Source: CAVWDI01 sp963753725
GTDB lineage: Bacteria; Chloroflexota; Anaerolineae; Anaerolineales; UBA4823
Assembly (NCBI GenBank): GCA_963753725.1
Contig: CAVWDI010000021.1
Span: forward strand, 1-64,000
Direction: 5' to 3'
Length of the DNA: 64,000 nucleotides
The notes below the pieces were generated by a model. That model was not told the origin of the DNA. It made no database searches and worked only from the letters and a program-made list of their open reading frames with translations. Positions 1-8,939 of this stretch are shown piece after piece. The translations under genes and the position numbers were made by a program. Position 1 is the stretch's first letter. The number at the start of each line of letters is the position of its first letter.

Positions 1-35
1 TGCCTTTTCCCGTCTTTCAATGTTAAAATAGCCCA

Positions 36-827
36 ATGCCTGTAATCACCCTGCTGACCGACTTCGAACTCAAAGACGGCAACGTCGGCGCCATGAAAGG
101 CGTCATCTGGGAAATCGCCCCGGACGCCCAAATTGCTGACCTCAGCCATACCATTCATCCCCAGGATATTCGCGAAGCGGCCCTGGTGCTGGCGCGCGCC
201 GCCCCCTACTTTCCAGAAGGGACAATACATACGGTAGTTGTTGATCCGGGTGTGGGAACCGCCCGCCGCCCTATCGCTGCCCGCCTGGGGGAGCACTATT
301 TCGTGGGACCGGACAACGGCGTGATCACGATGCTGCTCGAACGAGCCGAAGGTGCAAAAAAGCGGGTACAGTTTATGCACCTTAACCAAGCGCACTATTG
401 GCTGCCTGAAGTGAGCAATGTATTTCACGGCAGGGATATCTTTGCCCCCTGCGCTGCGCATCTGGCTGCCGGCGTTCCGTTAGAGAACCTCGGTGATCCG
501 CTCGATAACGTAATGCGCCTGGATTTCCCGCAGCCAGAATGCGTAGATTTCGGTTACCGCGCCCAGGTGATACACCTGGATCATTTCGGCAACATCTCTA
601 CCAATGTGCGTATCGAACATCTTAAAGGACGCAAAGTGGGCAGCGTGCATCTAAATGGCTTTAATATTCCTGGATTGGTCAGGACCTTTGGAGACCGTTC
701 CCCCGGGGATCTGGTTGCCCTGTTCGGCAGCACTGGCAACCTGATCGTTTCAGTCGTAAACGGAAACGCCGCCCAACACTTGAATGCCAGAGTCGGCGAT
801 GTCGTCGACATCCGGCTTGAAAGGTGA
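36..827 (+). CDS. SAM hydroxide adenosyltransferase (DUF62, SAM-dependent halogenase fold)
   Basis: Predicted cytoplasmic enzyme that cleaves S-adenosylmethionine with water/hydroxide to adenosine and methionine; the fold is shared with fluorinase and chlorinase. Seen in the 263-residue product: N-terminal TDF at 8-10, the VVDPGVG motif with Asp70 and Arg77, GPDNG near 91-95, and FHGRD with His131. Asp70, Arg77 and His131 match the Asp-Arg-His set of characterised archaeal DUF62 hydrolases, so hydrolysis is likelier than halogenation. The full family length is present (N-terminal catalytic part and C-terminal barrel). The next gene overlaps its 3' end, so it is probably co-transcribed with the ECF importer, which may place it in salvage of an adenosyl or nucleoside compound (inference). 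Confidence 0.9.
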   Translation: MPVITLLTDFELKDGNVGAMKGVIWEIAPDAQIADLSHTIHPQDIREAALVLARAAPYFPEGTIHTVVVDPGVGTARRPIAARLGEHYFVGPDNGVITMLLERAEGAKKRVQFMHLNQAHYWLPEVSNVFHGRDIFAPCAAHLAAGVPLENLGDPLDNVMRLDFPQPECVDFGYRAQVIHLDHFGNISTNVRIEHLKGRKVGSVHLNGFNIPGLVRTFGDRSPGDLVALFGSTGNLIVSVVNGNAAQHLNARVGDVVDIRLER

Positions 828-1578
828 AGACTTGACCCAGCCTCCCGCCATCTTCGTCGAAGACCTATCCTTCCGCTACCGCGACCGGGAGGAGCTGGCC
901 ATTCGCGATATTTCTTTCCAGGCTGAGCGCGGCGAGCTGGTGCTGCTGGCCGGCGCCAGCGGTTCAGGCAAAACCACCCTCATCCGCTGCATCAACGGTT
1001 TGATCCCCCGCAGCTACAAAGGCGTGGTGGACGGGACCATCCAATTATTGGGAAAATCCACTCTGGACATGAAACTGGCTCAAATCTCCCAGATGGTGGG
1101 CACCGTGCTGCAGGACCCGGAACGCCAGATACTAGGCACCCGCGTGGTCAACGAGGTCGCTTTCGGTCTCGAAAACCTGCATCTTTCCAGAGAAGAGATC
1201 CTCGAACGGGTCGAAGTCGCCCTGGAATATTTAGATATCCCCGACCTGCGCGATCGCGAGACCTTCAGCCTCTCCGGCGGTGAGAAGCAAAAAATTGCCC
1301 TGGCCGGCATCCTTGCCATGCGTCCCAGCATTTTACTGCTCGATGAACCGCTCGCCAGCCTCGACCCTGCCAGCGCCAAGGAAGCCCTGGCCCTGGTGCG
1401 GCGTTTGGTCGACGAGGGTCTCACAGTGCTGATGGTCGAACACCGCGTTGAGGACGTGCTTAAGATCAACCCCGACCGGGTCATGTTCATGATCGATGGA
1501 GAACTGCGTTACCAGGGACCGCTTGAGGGGTTAACAAAGTGGTGGACTACTCAGAGATCAAGATGCCGGCGCCGGTAA
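784..1578 (+). CDS. ecfA: ECF transporter ATPase EcfA, first ABC half (frameshifted double-ABC gene)
   Basis: First nucleotide-binding domain of an energy-coupling-factor importer. Seen: Walker A GASGSGKTT, Q-loop LQDPERQ, signature LSGGEKQ, Walker B ILLLDEP and switch His in VEHR. The first ATG overlaps the previous gene; a TTG at 832 preceded by AAGGTGA is an equally good start. The frame ends at 1576-1578 after a basic tail unlike the family. Reading the other frame from about 1539 gives a sensible linker (VVDYSEIKMPAPVIIE), and from about 1632 the original frame returns and runs unbroken into the second ABC domain. A missing base near 1535 and an extra base near 1632 therefore explain two ORFs as one protein of roughly 560 residues with tandem ABC domains. 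Confidence 0.85.
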   Translation: MPESAMSSTSGLKGEDLTQPPAIFVEDLSFRYRDREELAIRDISFQAERGELVLLAGASGSGKTTLIRCINGLIPRSYKGVVDGTIQLLGKSTLDMKLAQISQMVGTVLQDPERQILGTRVVNEVAFGLENLHLSREEILERVEVALEYLDIPDLRDRETFSLSGGEKQKIALAGILAMRPSILLLDEPLASLDPASAKEALALVRRLVDEGLTVLMVEHRVEDVLKINPDRVMFMIDGELRYQGPLEGLTKWWTTQRSRCRRR

Positions 1579-1767
1579 TTATCGAAAGGGCAAAAAACGA
1601 CCCGCCGCCGCCCGATATTATCTTTACGCCCTGCAGAACCTGCGCAGCATGCCGGACAGGAACAAGTCCTTGACGGGCCCCTGGTACGATTTGAAGAGGT
1701 CGGCTTCCATTATGAAAAAGGGGTACCGGTACTGCAGGATGTAAATCTGGATATCCGGCGCGGGGAC

Positions 1768-2478
1768 GTGATCGCCGTTTTGGGTCCTAACGGCGCCGGA
1801 AAAACCACATTGGTCAAACATGCCATCGGGTTGTTAAAACCAAAATCTGGTTTGGTGATGGTGAATGGTGTGGAGACCCGCAAGCTGAGTGTAGCCAAAA
1901 TCGCCAGCACACTTGGTTACGTATTCCAGAGTCCCAGCCATATGTTGTTCGCCCCCACAGTTCAAGAAGAGCTGGCATTCGGACCCACCAACCTGGGGCA
2001 CAGCCCCCAGGACATAGAAAAGGAGGTGCAGCAAGCAATAAAAATCGTAAATCTTGAAGGTAGAGAAGGTGATCCACCGCTGGCGCTTTCTTTCGGTCAG
2101 CAGAAGCGGGTCAGCATCGCCGCAATACTGGCGATGCGCTCACGCATACTGGTCATGGATGAGCCTACCGCAGGACAGGATTACAGGAACTATATGGACT
2201 TCATGGATGCTATCCTTCAGATTCCAAGTTTCGAAGCCATCCTGTTCATCACGCACGACATCGACCTGGCGGTGATTTTTTCTAACCGCGTCCTGCTGGT
2301 CAATGATGGACGTCTTATCGCAGACGGTCCGCCGCACGAGGTACTCAGCGATTTTGAGCTGCTGGAATCCTCGCGTGTCGTGCCAAGTTCGCTGCTGCAG
2401 GCCAACCTGGATATGTACCCGTACTCCAACCGCTTCCTGAGAGCCGAGGCGCTGGCGCATATAAGTACCGCTCATTGA
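1768..2478 (+). CDS. ecfA: ECF transporter ATPase EcfA, second ABC half
   Basis: Second nucleotide-binding domain of the same probable fused EcfA. Seen: Walker A GPNGAGKTT near its start, Q-loop YVFQSP, degenerate signature LSFGQQ, Walker B ILVMDEP, switch His in ITHD. The GTG at 1768 lies inside the ABC domain, after its first strand, so it cannot be the true N-terminus. The same frame is open from 1579 and encodes the missing beginning (LVRFEEVGFHYEKG), which supports a single protein continuous with 784-1578. The S component follows after about 45 bases. Confidence 0.85.
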   Translation: MIAVLGPNGAGKTTLVKHAIGLLKPKSGLVMVNGVETRKLSVAKIASTLGYVFQSPSHMLFAPTVQEELAFGPTNLGHSPQDIEKEVQQAIKIVNLEGREGDPPLALSFGQQKRVSIAAILAMRSRILVMDEPTAGQDYRNYMDFMDAILQIPSFEAILFITHDIDLAVIFSNRVLLVNDGRLIADGPPHEVLSDFELLESSRVVPSSLLQANLDMYPYSNRFLRAEALAHISTAH

Positions 2479-2524
2479 TAAACTTTTTTATTATCCGTCT
2501 ATTAATTGATTGAGGAGATTTCAA

Positions 2525-3457
2525 ATGGACACTACCCTGCGTAATGTAGTACTTTCGCTGTTAGCGGTTTTGGTGTTTTTTGCATTGATCATCTGGGTGG
2601 GAGGCATGCTGAATGAGAGCCTGCAGCTGGATGAGACCGCGCTGATGCGTTTTGTTTTTGTGATCATCGGTCTGTTGATCGTGTTCGCGGTTTACTGGTT
2701 CACGCGTGAAAACGACATCTGGGAGGTCGGCACGCGCGAAGTGGTATACATGGCCATCGGCGCCGCGTTATATGCCGTCTTTTCCTACCTGTTCAACGGC
2801 ACCGTATTCGCAGTGCCCTCCGTCAGCCAGGTAGCCCTGCGGCCCGCCATCTGCATCCCAATGTTCTTCGGCTACGCCTTCGGACCGGTGGTCGGTTTCT
2901 TCACCGGCGCGGTCGGCAATATGTTCGGAGACGCGCTGACTGGCTTTGGTCTTTCTCCGCAGTGGAGCATCGGCAACGGTCTGGTCGGTTTTATCTCCGG
3001 CCTGGTATGGCTGTTTCCCGACAAGAAAAAATCGGTCGATCGGGTTCTGGTCATCGGCGGTGTGCTGGCGATTCTCGCCACGGTCATTTATTTCATGTGG
3101 CCGACCATCGAAAATATGCTCTTCTTTGACGTCCCAGCCGGAATTTTCGGTGACGCCCAAATCAGCCCTATTGCTGGTCTCTCGATCGCCATCGGTTTTA
3201 TATTGGTGCTGATCGCCTACCTGTTGTTCAGGAACAATATCGAAGTCGCTGCCGCGGTTGTCTGGGGTATGTTAGGCAACCTGCTGGGTATCGGATTTGC
3301 AGCCATTTCTGATATATGGATCAACGGTTTTTCATTCCCGGTAGCCATTGTGGGTGAATACATCCCCGCCGCCGGGCCAAACCTGATCTTCGCGGCCATC
3401 CTCGTGCCGCTGCTGGTGGCTGCCTACGCCGCCGTCCAGCGACAATCAGGACGATAA
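2525..3457 (+). CDS. ECF transporter substrate-binding (S) component, extended
   Basis: Integral membrane substrate-capture subunit of the ECF importer. The ATG at 2525 follows a GAGGAG ribosome site at 2513-2518. The 310-residue product has two N-terminal hydrophobic helices (about 8-30 and 38-58). A core from about 73 begins REVVYMAIGAALYAVFS and contains ALRPAI...FFGYAFGPVVGFFTG and a GDALTG loop, typical of riboflavin/HMP-type S components. More membrane segments reach the C-terminus. Known S components are usually about 180-200 residues with six helices, so this one carries extra segments. The substrate cannot be read from sequence; the neighbouring SAM hydrolase hints at a nucleoside- or vitamin-like ligand (inference). 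Confidence 0.8.
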   Translation: MDTTLRNVVLSLLAVLVFFALIIWVGGMLNESLQLDETALMRFVFVIIGLLIVFAVYWFTRENDIWEVGTREVVYMAIGAALYAVFSYLFNGTVFAVPSVSQVALRPAICIPMFFGYAFGPVVGFFTGAVGNMFGDALTGFGLSPQWSIGNGLVGFISGLVWLFPDKKKSVDRVLVIGGVLAILATVIYFMWPTIENMLFFDVPAGIFGDAQISPIAGLSIAIGFILVLIAYLLFRNNIEVAAAVVWGMLGNLLGIGFAAISDIWINGFSFPVAIVGEYIPAAGPNLIFAAILVPLLVAAYAAVQRQSGR

Positions 3458-3470
3458 AATCAAGGGTTAT

Positions 3471-3507
3471 GGGATAGGGGATAGGGAAACCACTTCTCCC
3501 CTATCCC
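3471..3507. other. Inverted repeat between S component and EcfT
   Basis: GGGATAGGGG (3471-3480) and CCCCTATCCC (3498-3507) form a perfect 10-bp stem with a 17-base loop. A second short hairpin, TCCCGC/GCGGGA, lies at 3543-3559 just before ecfT. There is no T-run, so this is not a clear intrinsic terminator. It could attenuate transcription or set RNA stability within the operon, or be an interspersed repeat. Confidence 0.5.
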
Positions 3508-3573
3508 TTTCTCCCTTATCCCTCGGAGAACGAAGTGGAACGTCCCGCTCTTTGCGGGATAAACCCTACTTTT

Positions 3574-4447
3574 ATGCTCGTAACCTGGCGATACCGCGAC
3601 CGAAACTCCATAGTCCAGCGCTTTGACACACGTGCCTGGATCATCTTCTACGTGTGTTACTTGTTTTCCGTCCTGCAGTTCTGGGATATGCGCTACCTGG
3701 CCTTTTTCCTGGTGATAGCGGTGCTGTCATTAATCCTTTCGCGCATTCAAATAAAGGAGATGTACCGCGCGCTGATCTTCATCGTCGGATTCATCACCGT
3801 CTTTACCTTCCTGACCTTCCTGACCGGGCGGGGCGGGATGGAGGTATACACCGAAGAACACGTAATTAAAACCTTTTCGGCCTCATTCTCCATTTTTGGC
3901 TGGACCCCCACGCTGACCATTACCATCGAACGTATCTTTTTCGCAATAAGCCAGTTCTTTCGGGTCTTCAGCATCGCCATCATGACCATCATTATCCCCT
4001 ACTCGATGAACCCTGCGCTGTACGGGGTCACTTTCCGCGGCCTGCGCCTGCCGGACAAATTTGCATACGCAATGGACTTGACCATGCGCTTTATTCCCAC
4101 CTTCGCCCGCGATTTTCAACAGACCTATGATGCCCAGCGCGCCCGTGGTTACGAATTGGAAAACTTTCCGCGGCGGTTTGGTCGAGCAGGTGCGCAAGAT
4201 GGCGCCCTTGATCGTTCCGGTCACCATCCACGCCATCATCGGCAGCGAAGACATCATCGACGCCATGGACCTGCGCGCTTTCGGCATCGGACCCAGAACC
4301 TGGCTCATTCAGCTCCACTACCGCTGGCGCGACTACCTGCTGATTGCTTTTTCTGTAATTATGATAATTGTATCCATCAGCCTGAGCTTATTCGGGTTCG
4401 GGAAATTCTACGTCCCTCCATCGATCATCGCCGCTTACGGTGGTTGA
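3574..4447 (+). CDS. ecfT: ECF transporter transmembrane component EcfT (one-base frameshift)
   Basis: Scaffold membrane protein that couples the S component to the ATPases. Seen: N-terminal helices from about residue 17, a central IPYSMNPALYGVTFRGLRLP stretch, and coupling-helix motifs QRARGYELE then ...VRKMAPLIVPV and DAMDLRAFGIG, matching the two Ala-Arg-Gly-type coupling motifs of EcfT. The frame from 3574 is lost near 4168; removing one C in TTTCCGCGG restores ELENFRGGLVEQVRKM, which then reads to the TGA at 4445-4447. Without the correction, the first frame would run out of family to 4656. The ATG at 3574 is chosen because the residues before it come from the hairpin region. Confidence 0.8.
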
Positions 4448-4525
4448 GTATTTTGAGCAGTCCGTACTTATTGATTATTTTTGCCTCCAACTCTAATAGA
4501 ATATCTCACCCTCTCCCATACACCC

Positions 4526-5335
4526 ATGCCGTCCAACAGATCCCTGGCTCCTTTCTTCTCCCCACGCGGGATAGCAGTAATCGGCGCTTCTCAGAATCCA
4601 AACAAACTGGGATACGGGTTAGCGCGCAACCTGGTTCAGAGCAATTATCAGGGTAAGGTGTTTTTCGTCAATCCAAAAGGCGGCACCCTCTTCGGATCGG
4701 AAATATACGTGGACGTAGGACACGTCCCCGACCCGCTCGATCTGGCCGTCATTTTAATACCCGCCCCCTCTGTGCCTCAAGCATTACGTGAATGCGGCCA
4801 GCGCGGTCTAAAAGCGGTCATCATCGGTTCGGGCGGATTTCGCGAAACGGGACCAACCGGCCAGGCGCTGGAAACTGAATGCCTTAAGATTGCGCAGGGT
4901 TTCCAGATGCGGCTGCTTGGACCCAACAGCATCGGTTTGCTTGATACCCATTTACCATTAGATGCCACCTTCCTGCCGCCTCCAGGTCCATTGGCGGGTG
5001 ATGTGGCTTTCATTTCACATTCAGGCGCCATTTGCGCCGCAGTAATCGATTGGGCACGCGGTCAGGGGTTCGGCATCTCGCGTTTGATCAGCCTCGGCAA
5101 TCAAGCTGATGTGAATGAAGCCGATCTACTCGCGCCGGTAGCGGAGGATCCTTTCAGCAAGGTTCTTACCCTCTATCTGGAAGGGGTCAGCGATGGAGTC
5201 AGGTTTACCAGAGAAGCCCAGCGCCTTTCGCAGCGCAAACCTGTTATCGCCTTAAAGGTCGGACGCTTTAAAAGCGGACAGCGCGGCAGTCGCCTCCCAT
5301 ACCGGTGCGCTCGCTGGCCAGGAGATCGCTTATGA
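4526..5335 (+). CDS. ADP-forming acetate/acyl-CoA synthetase, N-terminal part (frameshifted)
   Basis: N-terminal part of an NDP-forming acyl-CoA synthetase (acetyl-CoA + ADP + Pi to acetate + CoA + ATP), a cytoplasmic enzyme giving ATP by substrate-level phosphorylation. Seen: CoA-binding Rossmann start FSPRGIAVIGASQNPNKLG, LGPNSIGL, and the phosphohistidine-type segment FISHSGAICAAVIDWA. The frame is lost near 5285, where one extra G in CGCGGCAG changes SHTGALAG to nonsense; correcting it makes the frame continuous with 5385-6641. An ATG at 4526 is preferred over a TTG at 4481. The joined protein is about 704 residues, the usual length of the single-chain form. Confidence 0.87.
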   Translation: MPSNRSLAPFFSPRGIAVIGASQNPNKLGYGLARNLVQSNYQGKVFFVNPKGGTLFGSEIYVDVGHVPDPLDLAVILIPAPSVPQALRECGQRGLKAVIIGSGGFRETGPTGQALETECLKIAQGFQMRLLGPNSIGLLDTHLPLDATFLPPPGPLAGDVAFISHSGAICAAVIDWARGQGFGISRLISLGNQADVNEADLLAPVAEDPFSKVLTLYLEGVSDGVRFTREAQRLSQRKPVIALKVGRFKSGQRGSRLPYRCARWPGDRL

Positions 5336-5384
5336 TGCCGCTTTCCGGCGGGCAGGTGTCATCCGTGCAGACACCAGCGAGGAA

Positions 5385-6641
5385 ATGTTCGATTGGGCGC
5401 GCGCCCTGGCATGGTGTCCGCCTCCCGCAGGACGTGCGGCCGCCGTGCTGACCAACGCTGGAGGTCCCGGGGCAGCCGCGGCCGACATGCTTGAAGCCAA
5501 TGGTATATCCCTGGCGAAGTTGAATCCCGATACGCTGGAGGCGCTGCACGGCTTGCTGCCTCCGGAAGCCAGCCTTTCTAACCCTATTGATATGCTCGCC
5601 TCAGCCTCACCAGAGCACTACGCTGCCTGTCTACGTATACTCCTGGATGACCCGGGGGTTCACAGCATAATGGTCATCCTGCCCCCGCCCCCCATGTACA
5701 CCGCCGGCGCAGTCGCCAAAGCCATCATCCCTGTAATACACAGCTCAAACAAGCCAGTCGTCATTGCTTTGATGGGCGAACGTCTCATACAGGAAGCCGT
5801 CGAGCATTTCCGGGCTGCGCATATACCCGAGTACCGCTTCCCAGAGCGCGCCGCTTCGGCACTCTCTATCCTGTCCCAACGCGCCGACTATCTTCAGCAT
5901 TCGGACCAGCACCCGATAACTTTCAAGGACATAGAACGGGTGCTTGCATCGCAATTAGTCGAAACGTTCATGACCGGAGGTGATCGCAGCTTACTGCCTC
6001 AGGGGACCGCCATTAAATTGCTCCAGGCTTACGGAATCCGGACATTAAAGATCGAAACCGCACACACACCTGAGGCAGCTGTTTCAACAGCTCGGGATAT
6101 CGGATATCCCGTCGCCCTAAAAATCCACTCGCCGGATATCGCCCACAAATCAGATGTAAAAGGTGTGCTGTTGGACTTAAAAAACGACGATGATGTGCTG
6201 GAAGGTTATCAGCAGTTGGTCAATAACACACGTCAGTTTCATCCGGAAGCGGAAGTGGCTGGTGTATATATCCAGCCGATGGCTCCCAAGGGCCAGGAAG
6301 TGATCGTGGGTGGTTTGCAGGACCCCCAGTTTGGTCCCCTGGTTATGTTCGGCTCCGGAGGCACCGAAGTTGAAGGTTTAAACGATGTCGCATTCTCTAT
6401 GGCGCCCATGACGGATGTTGAAGCTGAATATATGCTGGATAACACCTGGGCTGGGCGCAGGTTAAATGGTTATCGAAACTTGCCCCCAGCCGACCGCGAC
6501 AGCCTCAAGGGGATTTTACACCGGCTGGCACAGCTGCTTGCTGACCTGCCTCAAATCGCAGAAATTGAAATAAATCCGTTAATAGTCCTCAATCAGGGAG
6601 CGGGCTGCACACCGGTCGATATACGCGTGAAAATTATTTAG
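5385..6641 (+). CDS. ADP-forming acetate/acyl-CoA synthetase, C-terminal part
   Basis: Remainder of the alpha-like ligase domain and the ATP-grasp (beta-like) domain of the enzyme begun at 4526. The frame is open upstream to about 5286 and encodes the SHTGALAG motif. Seen: TNAGGPGAAAADMLEANG, the LSNPIDMLASA segment, ATP-grasp start around LLQAYGIRTLK, lysine of VALKIHSPDIAHKSDVKGV, MVMFGSGG and the metal-binding EIEINPLIV near the end. All domains of the alpha-beta fusion are therefore present. Substrate (acetate or a branched or aryl acid) cannot be told. Confidence 0.88.
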   Translation: MFDWARALAWCPPPAGRAAAVLTNAGGPGAAAADMLEANGISLAKLNPDTLEALHGLLPPEASLSNPIDMLASASPEHYAACLRILLDDPGVHSIMVILPPPPMYTAGAVAKAIIPVIHSSNKPVVIALMGERLIQEAVEHFRAAHIPEYRFPERAASALSILSQRADYLQHSDQHPITFKDIERVLASQLVETFMTGGDRSLLPQGTAIKLLQAYGIRTLKIETAHTPEAAVSTARDIGYPVALKIHSPDIAHKSDVKGVLLDLKNDDDVLEGYQQLVNNTRQFHPEAEVAGVYIQPMAPKGQEVIVGGLQDPQFGPLVMFGSGGTEVEGLNDVAFSMAPMTDVEAEYMLDNTWAGRRLNGYRNLPPADRDSLKGILHRLAQLLADLPQIAEIEINPLIVLNQGAGCTPVDIRVKII

Positions 6642-6648
6642 AAACCGA

Positions 6649-6668
6649 CGCAGGTAGGGATACCTGCG
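6649..6668. other. Perfect hairpin after the acyl-CoA synthetase
   Basis: CGCAGGTA, GGGA loop, TACCTGCG: an 8-bp perfect stem seven bases after the stop codon. It has no T-run on the plus strand. It sits between convergent genes and could act as a weak bidirectional terminator or be a short interspersed palindrome. Confidence 0.45.
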
Positions 6669-6746
6669 CTACAATTGGTGTTCAATTAAATAGTTTGGTT
6701 TCCTTTTTGGGACAGCCCCGTATTCCCCGCAACAAGATATCTGTTC

Positions 6747-7859
6747 TTATCCAGATACTTCCCCCAATTCCTCATACACACCGCGCACAACGGAGGTTAA
6801 AAACGAAAAACCCTTATCAAGCGGCCCCAGATTGATATATTCATTCTGGGTATGCGCGCCCGAGCCGTTTGTCAAACCCACGCATACCGCCGGAATACCC
6901 CGGCTGAGTGGGATGTTAGCATCCGTCGATCCTATCGCCAGCGATGCTCGTAATCCATGATCTAGCAGACAACGTTTAACCAATTGCACCAGCGCATGAT
7001 CTGTGGGAATTTCTCCCGGCGGGCGCTTTCCAATTTGCTCCTTGGTCACTTCAACATCGGCTTTGTGCGCCTGTGCTATCCTGTCTTCGACCTGTTTGAC
7101 CAGATATTCAAGCATGCGCTTATCTTCAGAGCGAAGATCCAACTGCATGTCTGCGTACTCTGCGATCGTATTTATGCTGGTACCACCGGATATCACACCC
7201 ACGTTCAATGTGGTGCGCGGCTGCTTTGGAAGCCGGATATCCGTCAGCTTTGTTATCAACCCAGCCATTTCATTGATCGCGGAGGGTGTTCCGAAATTCA
7301 CCCATGAATGACCGCCGGGAGTCTTAACGCTTATTATGTAGCGCTCGACCCCTAATGCACGGTTATAGACCTGGCTCAGAGCCATTCCTTCCAATATGAT
7401 ATATGCCAGAACCTGGTCATCAAAACGATCCACGACCGCTTTCATCCCGTACAGGTCCCCCAAACCCTCCTCACCCACATTCGCCACCAGCCATAAATCC
7501 CCGGGGAGTTCCTGTTTAGACAGCAGCCAGGATAAACCGAATAGACCCGCCACCCCGATTGAATTATCGCCAATTCCCGGACCGTAAATCCTGGCTCCTT
7601 CACGCCGTACCGTTAAATCCGTACCTAGTGGAAAGACCGTATCCAGGTGAGCTGAAACGATCAGTGGACGAGTCCGGTCTGATCCGGGAATCCTGGCGTA
7701 CACATTACACAGATCGTCCATTGACACATCGCTCAGCCCATTCTGCAAAAACTGGTCTCTAACAAATTCCGCCCGCTGCCTCTCATCAAAAGGAGGCGCT
7801 GCGATCTGCTGAATTTCAATGGCCAAATCAATTACACGTTCTATCAAATCTGATTTCAT
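6747..7859 (-). CDS. M20-family metallopeptidase (peptidase T/deacylase-like)
   Basis: Cytoplasmic zinc hydrolase of the M20 family, likely a di/tripeptidase or amide deacylase. Seen in 370 residues: metal ligand motif SAHLDTVF (His72, Asp74), GPGIGDNSIGVAG with the bridging Asp, catalytic NVGEEGLGD, a dimerisation insert starting near GGHSWVNFGTPSAI, and C-terminal GAHTQNEYI with the last His ligand. It starts three bases after the kinase gene, so the two form a tight pair. The true substrate is unknown. Confidence 0.87.
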   Translation of the reverse strand: MKSDLIERVIDLAIEIQQIAAPPFDERQRAEFVRDQFLQNGLSDVSMDDLCNVYARIPGSDRTRPLIVSAHLDTVFPLGTDLTVRREGARIYGPGIGDNSIGVAGLFGLSWLLSKQELPGDLWLVANVGEEGLGDLYGMKAVVDRFDDQVLAYIILEGMALSQVYNRALGVERYIISVKTPGGHSWVNFGTPSAINEMAGLITKLTDIRLPKQPRTTLNVGVISGGTSINTIAEYADMQLDLRSEDKRMLEYLVKQVEDRIAQAHKADVEVTKEQIGKRPPGEIPTDHALVQLVKRCLLDHGLRASLAIGSTDANIPLSRGIPAVCVGLTNGSGAHTQNEYINLGPLDKGFSFLTSVVRGVYEELGEVSG

Positions 7860-7862
7860 ACC

Positions 7863-8882
7863 TTATACCTTCCGGACGGATCCGCGGATTGATTCCAGAC
7901 GTAATTCAGGCAGCCCAGGCAGCACAGCCAGAGCAAACTCTGGCAAGTGACCTTCAACAACCACAGAGGCGGAAATATTCCCATACAATGCTGCTTCTAA
8001 CGGGTCGTACGAACGGCGGTATCCTGCCATGAACCCGCCGCAAAACGCGTCCCCTGCTCCAGTTGGGTTTATCACATGCGACGGATACGATGGAATCTCC
8101 CAGCGGGTATTACTGCCCGCGTCATACAGGAGTTGGCCGCGTTCCCCGCGCTTTATTACGATCATTTCACAGCCGTATGCCGCCAATCCCTCGGCCATCT
8201 CCCAAAGATCGTCCGTGCGCCCCTGGAACAAATAACGAATTTCCTCCTCCGCCGGTAAAAATGCCGTCAAACCTGTTAACAAGGATGGCACATCTCCCCA
8301 GTATGTGGGATTCATATATCCCGGAGAGGGATCGAGCGTCACCGCTGTAAATTCAGACTTTCGCAGCAGCGCTGGAAATAAGCTGTGGGTAAGGTAATCA
8401 ATGGGGCACACATGAATCGCGCTGGCATCTTCATATTGGGGCGGGATATTCTCCTCCCTTAAAGATGTTTCTTGAAGTTTAATTCGGCTGTCAACATCCT
8501 CCACATTATGGTTATAACCCAATAACGCTTTGGGAAATTTTGAACCCACCCTCGCAAAATGAGATACAGGATCTTCACGAGAATAATGCCGGATGTCCGA
8601 AAAAGCCATAAACGAACGAACATCGACCGGATACGGCATAACCTGTACACCACGCATGTCTAAACCCAGCGCTGAAAATTTATCCAGCCATTTTTGGGGA
8701 TAATCTTCACCTACTCGCGCCAGGATACCTGGCTTCGGATCCGGATCCCAGATTATGTGCCCAACTGCGGCATACAACACATTGCCGCCCGGGACATCGA
8801 TCTGGGTTTTGCCCGATGGAAAAATGAAATAATCTCTGGTAAGTAACCCGGCGTAAAGGAATGTTGGTGTCGTGTTTTCCAC
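7863..8882 (-). CDS. PfkB-family carbohydrate/nucleoside kinase
   Basis: ATP-dependent sugar or nucleoside kinase of the ribokinase/PfkB family. Seen in 339 residues: an N-terminal GGNVLYAAVG motif, ARVGEDY, and the C-terminal signature NPTGAGDAFCGGFMAGY with the catalytic Asp and anion-hole glycines. The lid region is diverged, so the sugar cannot be assigned. It is the first gene of a pair with the M20 peptidase. Confidence 0.85.
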   Translation of the reverse strand: MENTTPTFLYAGLLTRDYFIFPSGKTQIDVPGGNVLYAAVGHIIWDPDPKPGILARVGEDYPQKWLDKFSALGLDMRGVQVMPYPVDVRSFMAFSDIRHYSREDPVSHFARVGSKFPKALLGYNHNVEDVDSRIKLQETSLREENIPPQYEDASAIHVCPIDYLTHSLFPALLRKSEFTAVTLDPSPGYMNPTYWGDVPSLLTGLTAFLPAEEEIRYLFQGRTDDLWEMAEGLAAYGCEMIVIKRGERGQLLYDAGSNTRWEIPSYPSHVINPTGAGDAFCGGFMAGYRRSYDPLEAALYGNISASVVVEGHLPEFALAVLPGLPELRLESIRGSVRKV

Positions 8883-8939
8883 AATGGGAATTATACGTTA
8901 ATTTATCCTGGAAGTTACCGCTCAAATTCCCTCTGAAGG

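Noticed and set aside
2140..2475. Minus-strand ORFs opposite the ecfA second half
   Set aside because: Shadow frames of a gene with clear ABC motifs; no motif of their own.
4448..4656. Arg/His-rich extension of the EcfT frame past 4447
   Set aside because: It arises from the frameshift near 4168 and overlaps the acyl-CoA synthetase start; no family resemblance.
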